Program-made: the position numbers and the translations under genes | Part shown: positions 42,033 to 44,830 of the stretch, piece after piece | How the letters are laid out: the number at the start of each line of letters is the position of its first letter | Numbering within the stretch: position 1 is the stretch's first letter | The notes under the pieces: model-generated | Databases searched by the model: none | What the model saw: only the letters and a program-made list of their open reading frames with translations | Told to the model about the DNA's origin: nothing | NCBI GenBank assembly: GCA_900315075.1 | Contig: OMXV01000031.1 | Coordinates: 1-44,830, forward strand | Direction: 5' to 3' | DNA from: an uncultured Prevotellaceae bacterium | GTDB lineage: Bacteria; Bacteroidota; Bacteroidia; Bacteroidales; Bacteroidaceae | DNA length: 44,830 bases

Positions 42033-44513
42033 TTATTCCATTTGTTGCAGATGGGCATTGAGGCTGTTCTCGTCAGAAATGAGCACCTCACGGGGCTTAC
42101 TACCCTGAGCTGCCCCCACGATACCAGCTTTCTCCAACTGATCCATCAGTCGGCCGGCACGGTTGTAACCGATGGAGAAACGGCGTTGAATCATGCTGGT
42201 GCTGCCCTGTTGAGTTGCCACGATGGCACGGGCTGCCTGTACAAACATGGGGTCTAAGCCAGCAGGTGTAGGTTCAGAACCATTGTCATCTAAGCCGCCT
42301 GTAGATTCAACGGCAGGCTCGGGCAGTTCCATCGGACTTGTGGGTCCAGATTGTTTTGAAATGTAATCATTGACGGATTCCACCTCTGGCGTGTCGATGA
42401 AAGCACATTGCACACGTACTGGGTCAGCATTATTGATAATCAACATGTCACCGCGTCCTACCAACTGATTGGCACCTGGACGATCGAGAATAGTACGAGA
42501 GTCTATCATGGCGCTTACCTTGAAGGCCATACGCCCAGGGAAATTGGCCTTGATGTTACCGGTGATGATACTTGTAGTGGGTCGCTGAGTGGCAATTACC
42601 ATGTGAATACCCACAGCACGTGCCAACTGCGCAATACGGGCAATAGGTAGTTCTATCTCCTTACCGGCCGTCATAATCAAGTCGCCAAACTCATCGATGA
42701 TTACAACGATATAAGGCATATATTCATGACCCTCAGTGAGTTTGAGTTCATGATTGATATATTTTTTGTTGTATTCCTTGATATTGCGTGCCCTGGCTTG
42801 CTTAAGCAAGTCATATCTGTGATCCATCAGCGTACAAAGGCTCTTTAGAGTGCGTACCACCTTGGTGACATCAGTGATAATGGGTTCTTCATCATCATCT
42901 ACAGTGGCCATGAAGTGGTCTGCAATCGGTGTATAGACGCTGAACTCAACTTTCTTGGGGTCGATGAGCACTAATTTCAACTCATTAGGATGCTTTTTGT
43001 ATAAAAGAGAAGTGATAATGGCATTCAATCCCACAGACTTACCTTGACCAGTGGCACCGGCGACAAGCAAGTGTGGAATCTTTGCCAAATCTACCATATA
43101 TACCTCGTTGGTAATTGTCTTGCCAAGGGCAATAGGTAAGTCCATATTCGACTCCTGGAACTTCTTGGAGTCAAGGATGCTACGCATTGACACAATATTG
43201 GGCTTTTTGTTAGGTACCTCAATACCGATTGTGCCTTTGCCGGGAATAGGAGCAATGATACGTACTCCGAGAGCTTTCAAACTCAGGGCAATATCATCTT
43301 CCAAACTACGAATCCTTGTAATCCTTACGCCTTCCGCAGGGACTATCTCGTAGAGGGTGATTGTAGGACCCACCGTTGCCTTTATCTCACTGATTTGCAC
43401 GCCGAAACTTCCCAAGACTCTAACTATCTGGTCTTTATTAGCCATCTGCTCTTTCTCGTCGATGTATGGCTTGCCGTCATTCTCGTACCGCTTCAGCAAA
43501 TCGAGTGTGGGGTATTTGTATCTGGTAAAAGGTTCCTTGGGATTGATGGGAGTGCTCAAGGGGTCAGAGTTTTCCACGGTATTACCATCAGCCCTCTTCT
43601 CATCTTCACCTGATTCAATAGACATACTAACACCATTGTCGCCAGATGACTGACCAGTTTTTCTGGGTCGTCTGATTTTACCGAAGTCCTCCTCTTTGTA
43701 TGCGGGTTCAGTAACAGTCATACCGCCGTCTGAGGTGAATTCCACGGTTTGAGCAGCTGGGTCATCATAAACGGCTGCAATTGCGCCTTCATTATCACCT
43801 TCATTTTCACTTTCACTTTCTGTCTCTTTCGATGATTCAGATGATGATTCTTTATTATTAGTGATAGAGAATTTTACTTTTTCTAACAAACGACTTGGAT
43901 TAAGGAGGTTTCTGACATAATATACCGTTGTAGCGCTAAGATAAGTAAGATATGCCAAAGCTACAATAACAAGTAAAGCAATCAAACCAGGTGCACCGAC
44001 AAAATTCTCTATACGTTGTACACAAAACAAACCGTGATTTCCACCGGGATTGAAGACGGATCCACTAAACAAAGGTGTCAGAAATTTTGCAAAAGCCACT
44101 GAACACCATATCATGATAAGTGCTATGGAGAAAAACCATTTCAGCAGGTTGATGCTCTTGTAAGCACGTGTGAGTTTCAGTCCTACAATAATAATGAGCA
44201 AGGGAATGCCAAATGCTGCTATTCCAAAGCAATCAGCAATTAAAAAATTGGATACTATCGCACCAAGTGAACCACAAAGATTCTGAAAACTATTGTTTGT
44301 GTTAGAAACATCTCCTTCTTTCATAGAGAGCAATAAGCTCTGGTCTGCCTCTGCTGTAAAGAAGTAAGACGAAAATGCTATGATTAGTACAAGCGCAATC
44401 ACAAATAGGAAGAATCCTATAATGAACTGCGTCCGCTCATTCTTAAAGAAGCCTATACCTATAGACTCAAGAAATGTAGTATCGTGTTTTTTTATTCTTT
44501 TTTTACGCGCCAT
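42033..44513 (-). CDS. ftsK: DNA translocase FtsK/SpoIIIE
   Basis: Septal DNA pump that clears chromosomes during division and activates dimer resolution. 826 aa: four to five N-terminal membrane helices (30-195); an acidic, Ser/Glu-rich linker (215-335), short for the family; then the motor domain with Walker A GATGQGKSVG near 484 and Walker B YIVVIIDEFGDLIMTAGKEIE. The RAVGIHMVIATQRPTTSIITG block follows. The C-terminal winged-helix gamma domain (about 760-826; MIQRRFSIGYNRAGRLMDQLE) reads KOPS-like polarity sequences. A TAATTTTG -7 box is 25 bases upstream of the ATG. Confidence 0.96.
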   Translation of the reverse strand: MARKKRIKKHDTTFLESIGIGFFKNERTQFIIGFFLFVIALVLIIAFSSYFFTAEADQSLLLSMKEGDVSNTNNSFQNLCGSLGAIVSNFLIADCFGIAAFGIPLLIIIVGLKLTRAYKSINLLKWFFSIALIMIWCSVAFAKFLTPLFSGSVFNPGGNHGLFCVQRIENFVGAPGLIALLVIVALAYLTYLSATTVYYVRNLLNPSRLLEKVKFSITNNKESSSESSKETESESENEGDNEGAIAAVYDDPAAQTVEFTSDGGMTVTEPAYKEEDFGKIRRPRKTGQSSGDNGVSMSIESGEDEKRADGNTVENSDPLSTPINPKEPFTRYKYPTLDLLKRYENDGKPYIDEKEQMANKDQIVRVLGSFGVQISEIKATVGPTITLYEIVPAEGVRITRIRSLEDDIALSLKALGVRIIAPIPGKGTIGIEVPNKKPNIVSMRSILDSKKFQESNMDLPIALGKTITNEVYMVDLAKIPHLLVAGATGQGKSVGLNAIITSLLYKKHPNELKLVLIDPKKVEFSVYTPIADHFMATVDDDEEPIITDVTKVVRTLKSLCTLMDHRYDLLKQARARNIKEYNKKYINHELKLTEGHEYMPYIVVIIDEFGDLIMTAGKEIELPIARIAQLARAVGIHMVIATQRPTTSIITGNIKANFPGRMAFKVSAMIDSRTILDRPGANQLVGRGDMLIINNADPVRVQCAFIDTPEVESVNDYISKQSGPTSPMELPEPAVESTGGLDDNGSEPTPAGLDPMFVQAARAIVATQQGSTSMIQRRFSIGYNRAGRLMDQLEKAGIVGAAQGSKPREVLISDENSLNAHLQQME

Positions 44514-44538
44514 TTTCCAATCAATTACAATTTTACTG

Positions 44539-44546
44539 CAAAATTA
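44539..44546 (-). promoter_or_regulatory. -7 box TAATTTTG for ftsK
   Basis: Minus strand TAATTTTG, 25 bases upstream of the ATG; no TTTG at the standard -33 distance. Confidence 0.45.
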
Positions 44547-44772
44547 AATGAAAAAAACAAGAAATGGCCATATTTTCATAACTTTTTTCTATTTTTGCAT
44601 ATTGTAACGAATGTTGTTAATATTATTTATGAAATCCCATGCGTTTCATGACTTATATAGCCATGGAATATTGGTTGAATCATGTCAAGCGAATTATAAC
44701 TTGGCGATTTATTGATGCATATATTCGAAGATATTGGTGTCCGATAAACGAAAAATGCTGAAGTCATAAAAA

Positions 44773-44801
44773 AGGGGACAAATCCCACAGGACTCTCCCC
44801 T
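44773..44801 (-). terminator. possible minus-strand terminator hairpin at right edge
   Basis: AGGGGA (44773-44778) pairs with TCCCCT (44796-44801) around a 17-base loop. On the minus strand the stem is followed by TTTTTT, a terminator-like layout for a gene ending beyond the window. The loop is long, so this is tentative. Confidence 0.4.
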
Positions 44802-44809
44802 AAGGTTCG

Positions 44810-44817
44810 TATCTTTG
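44810..44817 (+). promoter_or_regulatory. outward -7 box TATCTTTG
   Basis: Plus-strand TATCTTTG 13 bases from the window end, pointing outward; no TTTG 19-21 bases upstream. Confidence 0.35.
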
Positions 44818-44830
44818 CAGTTGCTAAACA

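Larger units (their letters stand above)
44547..44830. other. right-edge non-coding stretch with hairpin and outward -7 box
   Basis: No convincing gene in the stretch right of the ftsK promoter (a 29-codon plus-strand frame near 44631 is not persuasive). It holds a small inverted repeat ATGAAA/TTTCAT near 44631-44651, a GGGGA/TCCCC stem-loop at 44773-44801, and a plus-strand TATCTTTG box at 44810-44817 that would drive a gene beyond the window. Confidence 0.6.

Noticed and set aside
1-44830. tRNA, rRNA or complete insertion sequence
   Set aside because: No cloverleaf, rRNA-like stretch, transposase or integrase was found on either strand by reading; a tRNAscan/Infernal run would be the decisive check.

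Overview
The window is a chromosomal piece of a Bacteroidota bacterium, most likely Prevotellaceae (Prevotella/Segatella-like). This rests on Bacteroidota-type promoters (TTTG, 19-20 bases, TAnnTTTG), a complete nqrABCDEF operon beside a methylmalonyl-CoA/propionate module, a lamin-tail/OadG fusion, and Bacteroidota families such as DUF4301, DUF5687, the TPR-coiled-coil-HTH lipoprotein and the AspT/YidE-type transporter. No rRNA, tRNA, CRISPR or complete insertion sequence was found. Most of the window is core genome. The accessory part is the left edge, about 1-1790.

Layout. 1-837 (-) is a GC-rich RHS-repeat fragment running off the left edge. Its 5' end is fused abruptly to AT-rich DNA carrying two small unknown genes (122 aa, and a 157 aa lipoprotein). 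1792-3615 (-) is a TPR/coiled-coil/HTH lipoprotein. 3765-10820 (-) holds nudC, a UshA-type 5'-nucleotidase and tamB; the last two overlap by ATGA. 11026-12078 (-) is a secreted GH53 endo-galactanase. 12215-18050 (+) is nqrABCDEF, closed by a strong bidirectional terminator. 18160-20451 (-) is maeB, 20782-22989 (-) a long RSH-type ppGpp synthetase without the hydrolase HD pair, and 23070-24428 (-) a Tat-exported aldo/keto reductase with two ferredoxin motifs. 24614-26131 (+) is a DUF4301 protein.

26387-30665 (-) encodes the beta, biotin-carrier and OadG-like subunits of a Na+-pumping decarboxylase with an AspT/YidE-type transporter. 30934-34957 (+) is methylmalonyl-CoA mutase (mutA, mutB). Together they fit the succinate to methylmalonyl-CoA to propionyl-CoA route, with decarboxylation energy stored as a Na+ gradient, the same ion that Nqr pumps. 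The carboxyltransferase (alpha) subunit is not in the window. 35028-44513 (-) carries mgtC/sapB, clpC, a Nudix hydrolase, ispE, a DUF5687 membrane protein, a LolA-like carrier and ftsK/spoIIIE.

Unusual structure. Four intergenic gaps after stop codons of minus-strand genes contain short tandem arrays of 7-, 8- or 11-base units. One heptamer family occurs in opposite orientations after the 5'-nucleotidase and clpC genes, so the two transcripts could base-pair. Two promoters (tamB and the TPR lipoprotein) share sequence well beyond the -33/-7 boxes, and a decayed third copy lies upstream of maeB. nqrD, E and F have textbook Shine-Dalgarno sequences, uncommon in this phylum. tamB has an in-frame N-terminal membrane helix without any standard start codon. 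The DUF4301 protein has motifs suggestive of a UDP-sugar pyrophosphorylase-like nucleotidyltransferase.
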